Assembly: GCA_009775355.1 (NCBI GenBank)
Contig: VSPN01000009.1
Span: 1-62,670 of the forward strand
Direction of reading: 5' to 3'
Source: Muribaculaceae bacterium
GTDB lineage: Bacteria > Bacteroidota > Bacteroidia > Bacteroidales > Muribaculaceae
DNA: 62,670 nt
A program made the translations under genes and the position numbers. Of this stretch, positions 44,103-53,304 are shown piece by piece. Position 1 is the stretch's first letter; each line of letters begins with the position of its first letter. Under the pieces are notes generated by a model. The model saw nothing but the letters and a program-made list of their open reading frames with translations. It made no database searches and was not told where the DNA came from.

Positions 44103-46241
44103 ATGGCTGAAAAGGAAGCGACAGCGGGTGCGGTGCGTCTTAATGCCCGCCAACAGGAAGCCGTGGAGGCATCGGAAGGACGCGTGCGTGTCGTGGCCGG
44201 AGCCGGTTCAGGCAAAACGCGCGTGCTGGCACACAGGTATGCCTTTCTGGTCAACGACCTCGGCATATCAGCCGGCAACATACTCTGCCTGACTTTCACC
44301 AACAAGGCCGCACAGGAGATGAAAAGCCGCATCGCGAGGATGGTGGACCGCGGAAGTGTCAATGACTTCATCTGCACGATCCACAGTTTCTGCGTCAAAT
44401 TTCTGAGGCGCGAGATATACCGCATAGGATATCCGAAGAATTTCACCGTCATCGACGAGGAGGACGCCAAGCAGCTCGCCCTTCAGGCAATGGAGGAATT
44501 CGCCATCGACCGCCGTAAGCTGACCGCCGAGAGATTTATAAAGCAAGTGGCCGCGCTCAAAGGGAACGACATCAACGCATACATACAGCATCATCTGCTG
44601 CCGGCGAGTCCGACGGAGTGTCCTGACGCTCAGGTGAGATACATGAGACTGCAGCTCAAACACTACGCGCTCGACTACGATGACCTCATATATTTCACCA
44701 TCTACATCCTCAACCATTTTCAGGACGCCCGCGACTACTGGACCGACAAACTCAACTACATAATGGTCGACGAGGTGCAGGACTGTTCTTCCGACGACTG
44801 GAAACTTCTCAATATCCTCGCCTCGGGCCACGGCAACCTCTTCGTGGTCGGAGACCCGGATCAGGCCATTTATGAATGGCGCGGGGCGAACCCGAGGATA
44901 TTTGTGGATTTCAAGGCGGAGACCGACATAATTCTCAACGAGAACTATCGGTCAACTCCCGACATACTTGAGATCGCCAACAGTATCATAGCCAACAACC
45001 GCAACCGCGTTCCCAAGGAACTTTACACGATGCGTCTGAACGAGCGCCGCGCCCTCTACCGTCACTGCCGCTCCGAGCGTGAGGAGTCGGAATTCATAGC
45101 CGACACTATCGAGAAGGGACTGCGCGACGGCGACTCACCGCGCGATTTCGCAATTCTTTACCGCAGTTCGTTTCTTTCGCGCGGACTTGAGCAGACTCTG
45201 CTTCGCCGCAAGCTGCCATACAGTGTATGGGGCGGCGTGAGGTTTTTCGAGCGCAAGGAGATTAAGGATGTGATCTGCTATCTGCGGCTCATAGCGTCAG
45301 ACGCCGACGACATGGCATTCACTCGGATAATAAACCTGCCGGCTCGCAAGTTCGGCAAGTCATCGCTATCGGCACTGAAGGCTCTCGCCGACACCGATGG
45401 AATATCTCTTATGAGGGCACTGAGACTCGCATCGGGCACTACCAAATTCAACCGTAAACCGATATCGGACTTCATATCGCTGATCGACACGATGCGGGCG
45501 CTTTCGGAGCGGATGCCCGTTTCCGAACTTACCGACAGAATTCTCACAGAGAGCGGGCTGGCCGACCTTTACCGTATGGACGAGCGGGAAGACCGCCTCG
45601 AGAACATCGCCGAACTCATAAACTCGATGAAGGAATTCGAGCTGTCGAACGATGAGGATGACGACCGCACCCTTCCTGCCTATCTGCAGGAAATAGCTCT
45701 TTACACAACCGCCGACAACGCGTCAGACAAAGACCGCATACGGCTGATGACCATCCATCAGTCAAAAGGGCTTGAGTTTCCGACGGTCTTCATCACCGGA
45801 CTTACGGAGGGTGTATTCCCCAGCCACAGGTCGATACGCGAGCGGCGCAAGGATGGCGAGGAGGAGGAAAGACGTCTGATGTATGTGGCAGTGACACGCG
45901 CCCGGGGCATGCTATATCTCTCGGAATCGGAAGGCTATCTCAACGACAACGGCACACTGAAATATCCCTCCAGGTTTCTGACCGAGATTCCGGAGGTGCT
46001 GCTGACTGTGGAAGGCGATCCGGATCCTTCGCTCACCGAAGGCACGCGCAACATGGTCACACTGCTCAACGCCGAACTCGGAGAAGGTGGCGACGCCCCG
46101 ATGTCGCCGGGCACCGAGGTCGAACACCGCGTGTTCGGGCGCGGAGTGATAGTGTCGTTCGATCCGGCGGCACAGTCATACAGGGTCCGTTTCGGCAACA
46201 CCGAGCGGGATCTTGTGCCGCGGGTGCTTCGCAGACTATGA
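44103..46241 (+). CDS. UvrD/PcrA-type ATP-dependent DNA helicase
   Basis: 712 residues, superfamily 1. The Q motif is LNARQQEAVEA, Walker A VVAGAGSGKTRVLAHR, motif Ia CLTFTNKAAQEM, Walker B YIMVDEVQDCS, motif III VGDPDQAIYEWRGA, motif IV ILNENYRSTPDI, and motifs V-VI LMTIHQSKGLEFPTVFI and RRLMYVAVTRARGMLYLS. The C-terminus (VEHRVFGRGVIVSF ... YRVRFGN) is the small Tudor-like domain of UvrD/PcrA. It unwinds DNA in repair and replication conflicts. Bacteroidales often carry more than one UvrD-type gene, so I give no symbol. Confidence 0.93.
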   Translation: MAEKEATAGAVRLNARQQEAVEASEGRVRVVAGAGSGKTRVLAHRYAFLVNDLGISAGNILCLTFTNKAAQEMKSRIARMVDRGSVNDFICTIHSFCVKFLRREIYRIGYPKNFTVIDEEDAKQLALQAMEEFAIDRRKLTAERFIKQVAALKGNDINAYIQHHLLPASPTECPDAQVRYMRLQLKHYALDYDDLIYFTIYILNHFQDARDYWTDKLNYIMVDEVQDCSSDDWKLLNILASGHGNLFVVGDPDQAIYEWRGANPRIFVDFKAETDIILNENYRSTPDILEIANSIIANNRNRVPKELYTMRLNERRALYRHCRSEREESEFIADTIEKGLRDGDSPRDFAILYRSSFLSRGLEQTLLRRKLPYSVWGGVRFFERKEIKDVICYLRLIASDADDMAFTRIINLPARKFGKSSLSALKALADTDGISLMRALRLASGTTKFNRKPISDFISLIDTMRALSERMPVSELTDRILTESGLADLYRMDEREDRLENIAELINSMKEFELSNDEDDDRTLPAYLQEIALYTTADNASDKDRIRLMTIHQSKGLEFPTVFITGLTEGVFPSHRSIRERRKDGEEEERRLMYVAVTRARGMLYLSESEGYLNDNGTLKYPSRFLTEIPEVLLTVEGDPDPSLTEGTRNMVTLLNAELGEGGDAPMSPGTEVEHRVFGRGVIVSFDPAAQSYRVRFGNTERDLVPRVLRRL

Positions 46242-46333
46242 CCGGCACCATCCACACGCACATGGACACAGCATACTCGGTCTTAAGCTTTTAAGTCAAT
46301 ATCATTCTTCATTAAATAAACTTTATAACCATA

Positions 46334-48367
46334 ATGTTTCATTCTAAATTATCACTTATAATGGCATCTGCCCTGCTGACTTGCGGAATGCCTGCGGCTG
46401 TCAGCGCACAGACCAACAGCAAATATGACGTCAGATTTATCGATTGGCCCGCCTACAACGGAGAGGATCTCGAACTGACGGTAGACGCTTCGGGAACCCG
46501 CTTCAGGCTCTGGAGTCCGAAAGCTTCCGAAGTCCGTGTCAACATCTACGAAAACGGCCACACCGGCTCGGCCGTCAAGACTCTTCAGATGAAGTCAGAT
46601 CCGGCCACCGGCACCTGGACCGCGTCTGTTCCGGAAAAACTATATGGCAAATTCTATACGTTCCAGATCAATGACGGGGAAAAATGGCTCGACGAGACAC
46701 CCGGCGTCTGGGCGAAAGCCGTGGGCGTGAACGGCGCACGCGCGGCTGTGATCGACCTTGACAGCACCGACCCGGCCGGATGGGACACCGACAAAGGCCC
46801 GGCGGTCAGGAACTTCACCGACGTCATAGTATATGAGATGCATCACCGCGACATGTCGATGCATCCGTCGTCGGGCATAGCCAACAAGGGTAAATTCCTT
46901 GCTCTGACCGAACACGGCACACTCTCTCCCCAAGGCATGAAGACCGGCATCGACCATCTCAAGGAGCTCGGAGTGACACATGTGCACATTCTCCCCTCAT
47001 ACGACTACAATTCAGTTGACGAGCTCAACCTTCAGGACAATACCTACAACTGGGGATATGATCCGTTAAACTATAACGCGCCTGAAGGAAGCTATTCGAC
47101 CAACCCTTCCGATCCGGCGGCAAGAATCCGCGAGATGAAGGAGATGATCAAAGCCCTGCATGACGCGGGGATCGGCGTGATCATGGATGTGGTCTACAAC
47201 CACACAGCCGACAACGATGCCTCCAATTTCGAGCTTACCGCTCCGGGATATTACCACCGTCACTGGGATGACGGACGCTATTCCGATGCATCGGGCTGCG
47301 GCAACGAGACAGCATCCGACCTCCGCCAGATGCGCGATTTCATAATCAACTCCACAAAATACTGGGCCGACGAGTATCATATCGACGGTTTCAGGTTCGA
47401 CCTGATGGCCATACATGACACCGAGACAATGAACGAGGTGGCAGCGGAGCTTAAGAAGATAAATCCGTCCATATTCGTTTACGGCGAAGGCTGGACGGCT
47501 GGCGACTCACCTCTTCAGACCGAGAGACGGGCTCTGAAGGAGAATGTCGGCAAGATGACAGACATAGCTGTATTCTCCGATGACCTGCGCGACGCGGTGA
47601 AAGGCCACTACACCAACGCGGCCGACCGCGGATTCGCCACCGGCAAGCCTGGGCTCGAAGAGACCGTGAAGATCGGCATAGTGGCCGCCACAGACCATCC
47701 GCAGGTGGATTTCAGCAATGGAAACAATTCGAAATTCCCTTACGCCAAATCTCCTGAAATGATTGTGAATTACGTGTCGTGCCACGATGACCTATGTCTG
47801 ACCGACAAGCTCCGCAAGTCGATGGAAGGCGAGCCTGAGCAGAACATGCTTGCTGCCGCGAAACTGGCTCAGACAATCGTGTTCACCTCTCAGGGCACTC
47901 CCTTTATGTTTGCCGGCGAGGAGGTTTTCCGCGACAAGCAGGGCGTTCACAATTCCTACAAGAGCCCCGACTCGATCAACGCCATCGACTGGAGCAACAA
48001 GGCGAAATACCGAGACCAGTTCGATTATTACAAGGGACTTGTGGCTCTGCGCAAGGCTCATCCCGCATTCCGCATGACATCGGCCGCCGACATAGCCCGT
48101 CACCTGAAGTTCGACCGAATCGACAGCAAGAAGACTCCCAACCTCATCTCGTACTCGCTGACCGGAAATGCAAACGGCGATGAATGGAAAGAGATAAAGG
48201 TGGTGTTCAACGGTGCCGGCTCGCCGCAGACTGTCAACATTCCCAAGGGAGACTGGATGATCGTGGCTCAGGATGGCCGGATTTCTCCCGCAGGCGATTT
48301 AGGCGCCACAAATGGAGGCAAGATGACACTCTCTCCCTACTCCGCGCTGATACTCGCCAGAAAATGA
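46334..48367 (+). CDS. pulA: Type I pullulanase (GH13)
   Basis: 677 residues with a signal peptide (ending VSAQ), a CBM48-like N-terminal domain (~45-150) and a GH13_14 barrel. The type I pullulanase signature YNWGYDPLNYN is present. Conserved regions are VIMDVVYNHT (I), nucleophile Asp in DGFRFDLMAIHD (II), acid Glu in VYGEGWTAG (III) and VNYVSCHDD (IV). It cuts alpha-1,6 branches in pullulan, starch dextrins or glycogen. With the GH13 enzyme at 36764 it gives the window both debranching and alpha-1,4-cutting activities. The 92 bases before it show no clear consensus promoter. Confidence 0.93.
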   Translation: MFHSKLSLIMASALLTCGMPAAVSAQTNSKYDVRFIDWPAYNGEDLELTVDASGTRFRLWSPKASEVRVNIYENGHTGSAVKTLQMKSDPATGTWTASVPEKLYGKFYTFQINDGEKWLDETPGVWAKAVGVNGARAAVIDLDSTDPAGWDTDKGPAVRNFTDVIVYEMHHRDMSMHPSSGIANKGKFLALTEHGTLSPQGMKTGIDHLKELGVTHVHILPSYDYNSVDELNLQDNTYNWGYDPLNYNAPEGSYSTNPSDPAARIREMKEMIKALHDAGIGVIMDVVYNHTADNDASNFELTAPGYYHRHWDDGRYSDASGCGNETASDLRQMRDFIINSTKYWADEYHIDGFRFDLMAIHDTETMNEVAAELKKINPSIFVYGEGWTAGDSPLQTERRALKENVGKMTDIAVFSDDLRDAVKGHYTNAADRGFATGKPGLEETVKIGIVAATDHPQVDFSNGNNSKFPYAKSPEMIVNYVSCHDDLCLTDKLRKSMEGEPEQNMLAAAKLAQTIVFTSQGTPFMFAGEEVFRDKQGVHNSYKSPDSINAIDWSNKAKYRDQFDYYKGLVALRKAHPAFRMTSAADIARHLKFDRIDSKKTPNLISYSLTGNANGDEWKEIKVVFNGAGSPQTVNIPKGDWMIVAQDGRISPAGDLGATNGGKMTLSPYSALILARK

Positions 48368-48378
48368 CATATTCTGAC

Positions 48379-48414
48379 AAGAACTCCCTCCGTGATCGCA
48401 CGGAGGGAGTTCTT
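48379..48414 (+). terminator. Perfect 16-bp hairpin after pullulanase gene
   Basis: A perfect 16-bp stem (48379-48394 with 48399-48414) with the loop ATCG, 11 bases after the stop codon. The stem ends in TTCTT on the plus strand but no long T-run follows, so it may act as a terminator, an mRNA 3'-end stabiliser, or both. Confidence 0.55.
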
Positions 48415-48457
48415 AAAAAAACCTCCGCGATCGCACGAAGCCGATTGCGGAGGTTTT
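48415..48457 (-). terminator. Terminator of tRNA-Arg (bidirectional)
   Basis: An 11-bp stem (48418-48428 with 48447-48457) is followed on the minus strand by a T-run (A-run 48415-48421 on the plus strand). It lies 4 bases beyond the tRNA 3' end. The TTTT on the plus side lets it back up pullulanase termination. Confidence 0.8.
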
Positions 48458-48461
48458 AAAG

Positions 48462-48533
48462 TATTCCCATGGGGAGTCGAACCCCAATCGTCGGAACCGG
48501 AATCCGATATTCTATCCATTGAACTATGGGAAC
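48462..48533 (-). tRNA. tRNA-Arg (anticodon CCG)
   Basis: A full cloverleaf on the minus strand, 72 bases without an encoded CCA. The 7-bp acceptor stem has one G-U pair, the D-stem is GTTC/GAAT, the anticodon stem TCGGA/TCCGA with loop TTCCGGT (anticodon CCG, reading CGG), and the T-arm TGGGG-TTCGACT-CCCCA. The discriminator base is A. It lies between pullulanase and ung, antisense to both. Confidence 0.93.
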
Positions 48534-48605
48534 GATTCACACCGGCCAACTGTCATGATCCTGCCGAACGGGCAAAGGAATTGCACATATAGCCTGTTTG
48601 GAGTG

Positions 48606-48613
48606 CAAAGATA
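48606..48613 (-). promoter_or_regulatory. -7 element for tRNA-Arg
   Basis: Minus-strand TATCTTTG fits TAnnTTTG. It would start the transcript about 65 bases before the mature tRNA. No clear -33 element is seen. Confidence 0.4.
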
Positions 48614-48636
48614 ATGTTTTTTTCGATTATTATCAC

Positions 48637-48644
48637 TATCTTTG
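48637..48644 (+). promoter_or_regulatory. -7 element for ung operon
   Basis: TATCTTTG on the plus strand fits TAnnTTTG and would give a leader of about 27 bases before ung. It is an exact inverted copy of the tRNA -7 element 23 bases away. Confidence 0.45.
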
Positions 48645-48677
48645 AGAAAAATTTTTGCAAGTCTTATCTGTTTGCCT

Positions 48678-49346
48678 ATGAATGTCAGGATCGAATCCGA
48701 GTGGAAAGAGGTTATTGCCGAAGAGTTCGCACAACCATATTTCTGTTCGCTCGCCGAGCGGATCAGGGCCGAATATTCCAATCCGGCCATTCGCGTCTAT
48801 CCGCCAGCCGCAAGCATATTCGCGGCGTTCGACGCGTCACCTTTTTCAGAAACGAAAGTTGTCATCATCGGTCAGGATCCCTATCACGGTCCCGGGCAGG
48901 CCAACGGGCTCTGCTTCTCTGTCAGTGCCGGAATCGACATACCCCCGTCGCTGCGCAATATCTTCAAGGAGGTCAGTGCCGACACAGGTGCGCCGATGCC
49001 TGCCGACGGAGATCTTAGCCGCTGGGCACGTCAGGGGGTGCTGCTGCTCAACTCGTCGCTGACAGTTCGGGAGCACCAGCCGAAGTCGCATTCCGGCATA
49101 GGATGGGAAAGGCTGACCGACGCCGCTGTGCGGATGCTCGCCACAAGGCGCGACAACCTCGTCTTCATACTCTGGGGTTCGGATGCCATACGCAAGGGGG
49201 AATTCATAGACCGCTCGCGACACCTTGTACTCACTTCTCCTCATCCCTCCCCTCTCTCTGCCCACCGTGGATTTTTCGGAAACCGTCATTTCTCACGCGC
49301 CAACGAGTATCTCGCGGCTCACGGCAAGACTCCCATTGTATGGTAA
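48678..49346 (+). CDS. ung: Uracil-DNA glycosylase (family 1)
   Basis: 222 residues, normal for Ung. The catalytic Asp67 is in GQDPYHGPGQANGLCFSV. The pocket and second motif are present (LLLNSSLTVREHQPKSH; HPSPLSAHRGFFG with the catalytic His). It removes uracil from DNA to begin base-excision repair. The start at 48678 (MNVRIESEW) is the only ATG at the family N-terminus. The stop overlaps the next gene's start (TAATG). Confidence 0.96.
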   Translation: MNVRIESEWKEVIAEEFAQPYFCSLAERIRAEYSNPAIRVYPPAASIFAAFDASPFSETKVVIIGQDPYHGPGQANGLCFSVSAGIDIPPSLRNIFKEVSADTGAPMPADGDLSRWARQGVLLLNSSLTVREHQPKSHSGIGWERLTDAAVRMLATRRDNLVFILWGSDAIRKGEFIDRSRHLVLTSPHPSPLSAHRGFFGNRHFSRANEYLAAHGKTPIVW

Positions 49347-50614
49347 TGATTCTTTTACGCAGTGCAATCCCTGCGGCGGCAGCTATACTTACCGGCATAT
49401 GTACCTGTGCCGCAGACACGACGACAGGCATATTCGACCCGCATTTCCGAACGCTCAAGACTGCGGTCGAAGACAATTTCATGTCTCCCCCCGTGATCCG
49501 GATGGGAACCAATGACCGCATACGCGTCACATTTGACGAAATCGCCGAAGACAACAGCTACCTCGAGTTCAGGCTTATCCACTGCGATGCCGACTGGCAG
49601 CCCTCGCGCCTTGTGGAATCGGAGTATGTGTCGGGATTCAATTCACAGCGTATTGAGGACTACGCCTTCTCATCGTCGACTTTCGTGCATTACGTGAATT
49701 ATCTTGTGACGCTACCCAACGAAGACCTACGGATAATGCATTCGGGCAATTACCTCCTTCAGGTCTATGATCCGGATGATCCTGACAGAGTGATATTGCA
49801 GACCCGTTTCCAGGTATCGGAAAACATCATTCCGGCCGACGGCGAGGTAACATCGCGCACCGACCGCGGATACAACACTGAGTGGCAGCAGCTCTCTTTT
49901 GTTCTCGATGGCGAGGGGTTAGCTCAGCTGAATCCATATCAGGACCTGACCGTTGAGATAACGCAGAACATGCGCGACGACACGCGCCGGACAATCAGAA
50001 ATCCGCTCCGGCTTGATGGCAAGAAAGTCGTCTATGACCACAACCAGGATCTAATTTTCCCGGCATCGAACGAATATCGCCGCTTCGAGTCAGTGAGCAA
50101 CGGATTCGCCGGCATGAACGTCGATTCGCTAAGATACATGGGCAGCAACTACCACGTATGGCTCAGGCCAGACAGTCCGCGTGCCGAGTCGCAGTACAGC
50201 TATGACCGCACACAGCACGGGCGTTTTCTTGTGCACGAATACAACGCCACTGATTCAGACATAGGCGCCGACTATATAACCGTACACTTCACTCTTGAAT
50301 CGCACGAGTTCGCCGATGCCGACGTGTATGTCGACGGTGAGTTCTCTCACAACAGGTTTGACCGCAGCAACATCATGCAGTATGACCGCGCTGCGGGAGC
50401 ATACACAGCCTCTATTCCGCTCAAACAGGGCGCATACAACTACCAGTATGTGGTAAGACCGCATGGCAGAGGGGCATCGGCCTCGCCAGCCCCTGTTGAA
50501 GGCAACAAATACGAAACTGAGAACGAGTATGGGATCTCGGTCTACTACCGGCCACCAGGCGCACGCGCCGACCGACTCGTGACGTTCTTCACGCTTGAGG
50601 GAGGTCGCTTCTGA
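49346..50614 (+). CDS. Type IX secretion system plug-domain protein (DUF5103 family)
   Basis: 422 residues. A signal peptide (~1-24, ending CAAD) precedes a protein matching the family now named T9SS plug, formerly DUF5103: repeated beta-sandwich modules with YLEFRLIHCDADWQPSRLVESEY, SGNYLLQVYDPDDPD, DRGYNTEWQQLSFVL and a final FFTLEGGRF-like strand. In Flavobacterium johnsoniae a plug protein closes the SprA translocon pore, and this family carries that name; that this gene does the same here is inference. The start at 49346 overlaps the ung stop (TAATG); ATG 49340 is the alternative. Confidence 0.78.
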   Translation: MILLRSAIPAAAAILTGICTCAADTTTGIFDPHFRTLKTAVEDNFMSPPVIRMGTNDRIRVTFDEIAEDNSYLEFRLIHCDADWQPSRLVESEYVSGFNSQRIEDYAFSSSTFVHYVNYLVTLPNEDLRIMHSGNYLLQVYDPDDPDRVILQTRFQVSENIIPADGEVTSRTDRGYNTEWQQLSFVLDGEGLAQLNPYQDLTVEITQNMRDDTRRTIRNPLRLDGKKVVYDHNQDLIFPASNEYRRFESVSNGFAGMNVDSLRYMGSNYHVWLRPDSPRAESQYSYDRTQHGRFLVHEYNATDSDIGADYITVHFTLESHEFADADVYVDGEFSHNRFDRSNIMQYDRAAGAYTASIPLKQGAYNYQYVVRPHGRGASASPAPVEGNKYETENEYGISVYYRPPGARADRLVTFFTLEGGRF

Positions 50615-50666
50615 CACGACAGTCTCTATATTATCCTGACCAGACAACACATTATCAGTTTACGAT

Positions 50667-51251
50667 ATGCTACAGATCCAGCACACACTTGTCTCTCTCG
50701 ACCTTATCGAACGGTATTTCACATGCGACCTTGACGCCTGTCTGGGCGCATGCTGCATCGAAGGAGACGCGGGGGCGCCTCTCGCCCCCGGAGAGGCGGA
50801 ACGCATAGAGGGCGTCCTGCCTGAAATAGAAAATGACCTGCTGCCGCGTGCGCTCGCGGAGATACGCGGGTGCGGCGCGTCATATACAGATCCCGACGGC
50901 GATCTCGTCACCCAGATCGTCGACGGGCGCGACTGCGTCTACACATGCTATGCCGAGGGTGGGAAATGCCTGTGCGCCCTTGAGAAAGCGTTCCGCGAAG
51001 GACGCGTTCCCGATGTCAAGCCTATCTCCTGCCGACTGTATCCTGTAAGACTCAGGGAGTATGACGGCTTCACTGCAGTCAACATGCACAGATGGAAGAT
51101 CTGCCGTCCGGCCGAGACTTTGGGACGCCGACTTGGAGTGCGGGCTTATGAATTCCTGAAAGGGCCGCTGACCGCCCGCTTCGGAGAGGCATGGTATGCC
51201 GAACTGGAACTTACCGCCCGTGAATATCTCCGGCAGAATCCCGACAAATGA
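50667..51251 (+). CDS. DUF3109-family cysteine-rich protein
   Basis: 194 residues, cytoplasmic. Cysteine groups are FTCDLDACLGACC (~19-31), CVYTCYAEGGKCLCALEKA (~90-105), ISCRLYPVR and WKICRPA. This arrangement suits a metal or iron-sulphur site, as in YkgJ-like CxxxCxxxxxxC proteins. The function is unknown. It is conserved in Bacteroidota and lies 52 bases after the plug gene and 37 before cardiolipin synthase. Confidence 0.88.
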   Translation: MLQIQHTLVSLDLIERYFTCDLDACLGACCIEGDAGAPLAPGEAERIEGVLPEIENDLLPRALAEIRGCGASYTDPDGDLVTQIVDGRDCVYTCYAEGGKCLCALEKAFREGRVPDVKPISCRLYPVRLREYDGFTAVNMHRWKICRPAETLGRRLGVRAYEFLKGPLTARFGEAWYAELELTAREYLRQNPDK

Positions 51252-51288
51252 TGAAGCTATAATTTTCGAATATCCGAATCACAATCCT

Positions 51289-52719
51289 ATGGACGCTGTC
51301 AACTGGTTTATCGACCTGATAATATTCATAGTCTACGCAGTCACTATCGCAAGCTGCATAATTGTGGTGCTAAAGGAAAACCGCAATCCGATACGCTCAC
51401 TTTCATGGGTGATAGCCCTGATCTTTCTGCCGGTCATCGGTCTGATATTCTACATCTTCTTCGGCCGCAGCCTCTGCGGCCAGCATATGATCTCGCGCAT
51501 GAACAAACGCAAGATCATCACGACCATGGCTCCGCGCCACGTCAATCTTGACTCGCAGAATCTGTCGCGGGCCGACCGCAACCTTGTCAAACTCGCACGA
51601 AATGTCTCCTCTTCGTTCTATACTGTCAACAACCATATTGAGATATTCACGACGGGAGAGGAGAAATTCACGGCTCTGAAACATGATCTGAACGCAGCTT
51701 CCCGCTCGATCTACCTGCAGTATTACATATTTCTCGATGACACTCTCGGACACGAGATAGCGCAGATTCTCATGCGCAAGGCCCGCGAAGGTGTAGATGT
51801 AAAGGTCATCTACGACCACGTAGGCAGCTTCTCGGTGCGCAACCGCTTCTTCAAGATGATGAACGAGGCTGGAGTCGAGACACACCCATTCTTCAAAGTG
51901 ACATTACCCCAGTTTGCCAACCGCGTCAACTGGCGCAACCACCGCAAACTTGTGATAATCGACGAGCGTGTCGGCTATATCGGGGGCATGAACATTGCCG
52001 ACCGTTATGTCAGAAGCAAGTCGCGCGGATGGGGATGGCGCGACACCCACTTCCGCATCGAGGGAGACATAGTCGAATCTCTGCTGTTCTCATATGTGGT
52101 CGACTGGAACTTCCGAAATCAGCAACACCCGATGCGCTACCCGAAGACTCCGCGCGTAGACTTCACCAACACTGTGGGGATGCAGCTCGTCACATCAGGG
52201 CCATTGTCGCAATGGGACAATCTCGCTCTCTGCTTCCTCAAGGCGATCTCATCGGCCACAAGAAGCATCTATATCCAGACGCCCTATTTCCTGCCCACAG
52301 ACGCGCTCAGACACGCTCTGGAGGCCGCTGCTCTGTCGAAGATCGACGTCCGCATCATGATTCCTCGCCGCAGCGACTCGCTGATGCTGCAGTACGCATC
52401 GTTTTCATACGTGACCCAGTGCCTGAAGGCCGGCATCAAGGTTTATCTCTACAACCCGGGGATGCTTCATGCCAAAGCAATGATAATAGATGACAATCTT
52501 GTCACCGCAGGGTCTACAAACTTCGATTTCCGCAGCTTCGAGAACAACTTCGAGTGCAATCTCTTCATATACGACAAGGAGACCAACAGCCGGATGCGCG
52601 AGATATTCTTTGCCGACATGGGGCACTGCACGAAACTCACTTATTCGACATGGCACACACGCCCAATGCTTCAGCGAAGCCTTGAGTCGGTTGTACGCCT
52701 TGTGTCGCCTATCCTGTAG
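51289..52719 (+). CDS. cls: Cardiolipin synthase (phospholipase D family)
   Basis: 476 residues. Two N-terminal membrane helices (~5-28 and ~40-60) are followed by two phospholipase D HKD motifs: NHRKLVIIDERVGYIGGMN (~225-245) and HAKAMIIDDNLVTAGSTNFD (~395-415). It joins two phosphatidylglycerols into cardiolipin at the inner membrane. ATG 51289 matches the family N-terminus; a longer frame starts inside the preceding gene. A strong terminator follows. Confidence 0.95.
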   Translation: MDAVNWFIDLIIFIVYAVTIASCIIVVLKENRNPIRSLSWVIALIFLPVIGLIFYIFFGRSLCGQHMISRMNKRKIITTMAPRHVNLDSQNLSRADRNLVKLARNVSSSFYTVNNHIEIFTTGEEKFTALKHDLNAASRSIYLQYYIFLDDTLGHEIAQILMRKAREGVDVKVIYDHVGSFSVRNRFFKMMNEAGVETHPFFKVTLPQFANRVNWRNHRKLVIIDERVGYIGGMNIADRYVRSKSRGWGWRDTHFRIEGDIVESLLFSYVVDWNFRNQQHPMRYPKTPRVDFTNTVGMQLVTSGPLSQWDNLALCFLKAISSATRSIYIQTPYFLPTDALRHALEAAALSKIDVRIMIPRRSDSLMLQYASFSYVTQCLKAGIKVYLYNPGMLHAKAMIIDDNLVTAGSTNFDFRSFENNFECNLFIYDKETNSRMREIFFADMGHCTKLTYSTWHTRPMLQRSLESVVRLVSPIL

Positions 52720-52748
52720 ATTTACTGCATATGTAGATTTCCTGCATA
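52716..52748. repeat. Imperfect 16-base tandem repeat at end of cls
   Basis: Two copies of a 16-base unit (52716-52731 and 52733-52748) with one mismatch, period 17. The first copy contains the cls stop codon. Confidence 0.6.
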
Positions 52749-52750
52749 CG

Positions 52751-52800
52751 GCAATAAAAAAGAGTTCCGCACGAGGTGCGGAACTCCTTTTTATTGCGTA
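52751..52800. terminator. Bidirectional terminator between cls and rplQ
   Basis: A perfect 11-bp stem (52762-52772 with 52776-52786) with a 3-base loop, flanked by an A-run on the left and a T-run on the right. It serves both cls (plus) and the rplQ end of the ribosomal operon (minus). Confidence 0.88.
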
Positions 52801-52810
52801 AACCGACTGA

Positions 52811-53296
52811 TTACTCAGCAGTCTCCTCGGCCTTGGGAGCCTCAGCAGCTGCAGTCTCTGCTGCAGGAGCGGTCTTTTTCGAACGAGAGCGGCGAGTGCG
52901 GGTAGACTTCTTGGCGCCTGTATCTGCGAGAGCTGCCTCGTTGAAGTCAACGAACTCGATCATGGCCATCTCGGCGTTGTCACCAAGACGGTGGCCGGTC
53001 TTGAGGATGCGGAGATAACCGCCCGGACGGTCAGCTACCTTCTCGGAGATTACCCCGAAGAGCTCCTTGACAGCCTCTTTGTTCTGGAGATAGCTGAACA
53101 CAAGGCGTCTGTTCTGCGTGTCATCCTTCTTCGAGCGGGTGATCAGGGGCTCGGCGTAGACGCGCAATGCCTTGGCCTTTGCCAGAGTGGTGAAGATTCT
53201 CTTATGCTCGATAAGAGAGATCGCCATGTTGGCGAGAAGGGCCTCGCGGTGGCCTTTCTTGCGGCTCAGGTGATTGAATTTCTTATTATGTCTCAT
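52811..53296 (-). CDS. rplQ: Ribosomal protein bL17
   Basis: 161 residues. The bL17 core (MRHNKKFNHLSRKKGHREALLANM-type start, ~1-115) lies near the exit tunnel of the 50S subunit. The C-terminal ~45 residues are Lys/Arg-rich then Ala/Glu-rich, an extension common in Bacteroidota. Last gene of the operon, 8 bases after rpoA and just before a bidirectional terminator. Confidence 0.97.
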   Translation of the reverse strand: MRHNKKFNHLSRKKGHREALLANMAISLIEHKRIFTTLAKAKALRVYAEPLITRSKKDDTQNRRLVFSYLQNKEAVKELFGVISEKVADRPGGYLRILKTGHRLGDNAEMAMIEFVDFNEAALADTGAKKSTRTRRSRSKKTAPAAETAAAEAPKAEETAE

Positions 53297-53304
53297 TGTG
53301 CGAT

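Noticed and set aside
46282..46295. Small hairpin between the helicase and pullulanase genes as a terminator
   Set aside because: Only a 5-bp A/T-rich stem and no T-run, too weak to call.
46242..46333. Promoter for pullulanase
   Set aside because: No TAnnTTTG with a properly spaced TTTG; the nearest match (TAAACTTT) departs at the conserved G.
49103..49345. Longer start for the plug-domain gene reaching into ung
   Set aside because: The added ~80 residues have no homology, and the signal peptide begins at 49340-49346.
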